DNA from: Burkholderiales bacterium
GTDB lineage: Bacteria > Pseudomonadota > Gammaproteobacteria > Burkholderiales > Burkholderiaceae_D
Length of the DNA: 40,627 nt
Assembly (NCBI GenBank): GCA_947475815.1
Contig: CANJOT010000007.1
Coordinates: 1-40,627 of the forward strand
Direction: 5' to 3'
Below are positions 40,620 to 40,627 of this stretch, piece by piece. A program made the translations under genes and the position numbers. The notes beneath the pieces were generated by a model that was not told the DNA's origin, did no database searches, and saw only the letters and a program-made list of their open reading frames with translations. Every line of letters starts with the position of its first letter. Position 1 is the first letter of the stretch.

Positions 40620-40627
40620 ACAGCGCA

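Overview
The window looks like chromosomal DNA of a GC-rich betaproteobacterium, most likely in the Burkholderiales. The main reason is seven periplasmic Bug/TctC-type solute receptors with no TctA/TctB membrane partners, the receptor-rich pattern known from Bordetella, Cupriavidus and relatives. Tail-to-tail gene pairs, short gaps, start/stop overlaps and many LysR regulators and CoA-dependent catabolic genes fit. I saw no rRNA, tRNA, CRISPR array, insertion sequence or phage gene.

Left part (1-6.6 kb): a BenD-like short-chain dehydrogenase (-), a Bug receptor (+), a full-length YcaO orthologue (-), and a minus-strand group of SnoaL/NTF2-like protein, Bug receptor and SMP-30/gluconolactonase-type hydrolase. 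Middle left (6.8-16.3 kb): a compact minus-strand operon for polar amino-acid uptake (receptor, aminotransferase, two permeases, ATPase), divergent from a LysR gene that is followed by a hydantoinase/oxoprolinase pair (hyuA-hyuB). Together these suggest uptake and processing of an amino acid or its cyclised derivative. Then (16.3-19.4 kb) come a 38-residue lysine-rich protein, a YgaP-type membrane protein, a DedA protein with an unknown membrane partner, and an HpaI-like aldolase.

Right-centre (19.5-32.3 kb): four Bug receptors and a minus-strand cluster read from 29377 down to 21745: double-hotdog acyl-CoA hydratase, three overlapping CaiB/BaiF family III CoA-transferases, an isochorismatase-fold protein and two Bug receptors. 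A divergent LysR gene with a plausible operator precedes it, followed by MmgE/PrpD and YjdM. This is the best candidate for an undescribed system: an import, CoA-activation and hydration route for an unknown carboxylic acid. The third CoA-transferase appears to lack the catalytic Asp and the isochorismatase-like protein lacks the catalytic Cys.

Right end (32.3-40.6 kb): a probable cyanate locus (NrtA/CynA-type receptor, permease, ATPase, CynS), ending in an unusual GAF-Fis regulator that resembles NifA without its AAA+ domain. Upstream on the same strand lie an OsmC-like protein and an acyl-CoA-dehydrogenase-like protein, both lacking canonical active-site residues. The end holds a periplasmic protein with an internal duplication and a last Bug receptor. 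Several starts were moved from the ORF track to positions with better Shine-Dalgarno sequences.
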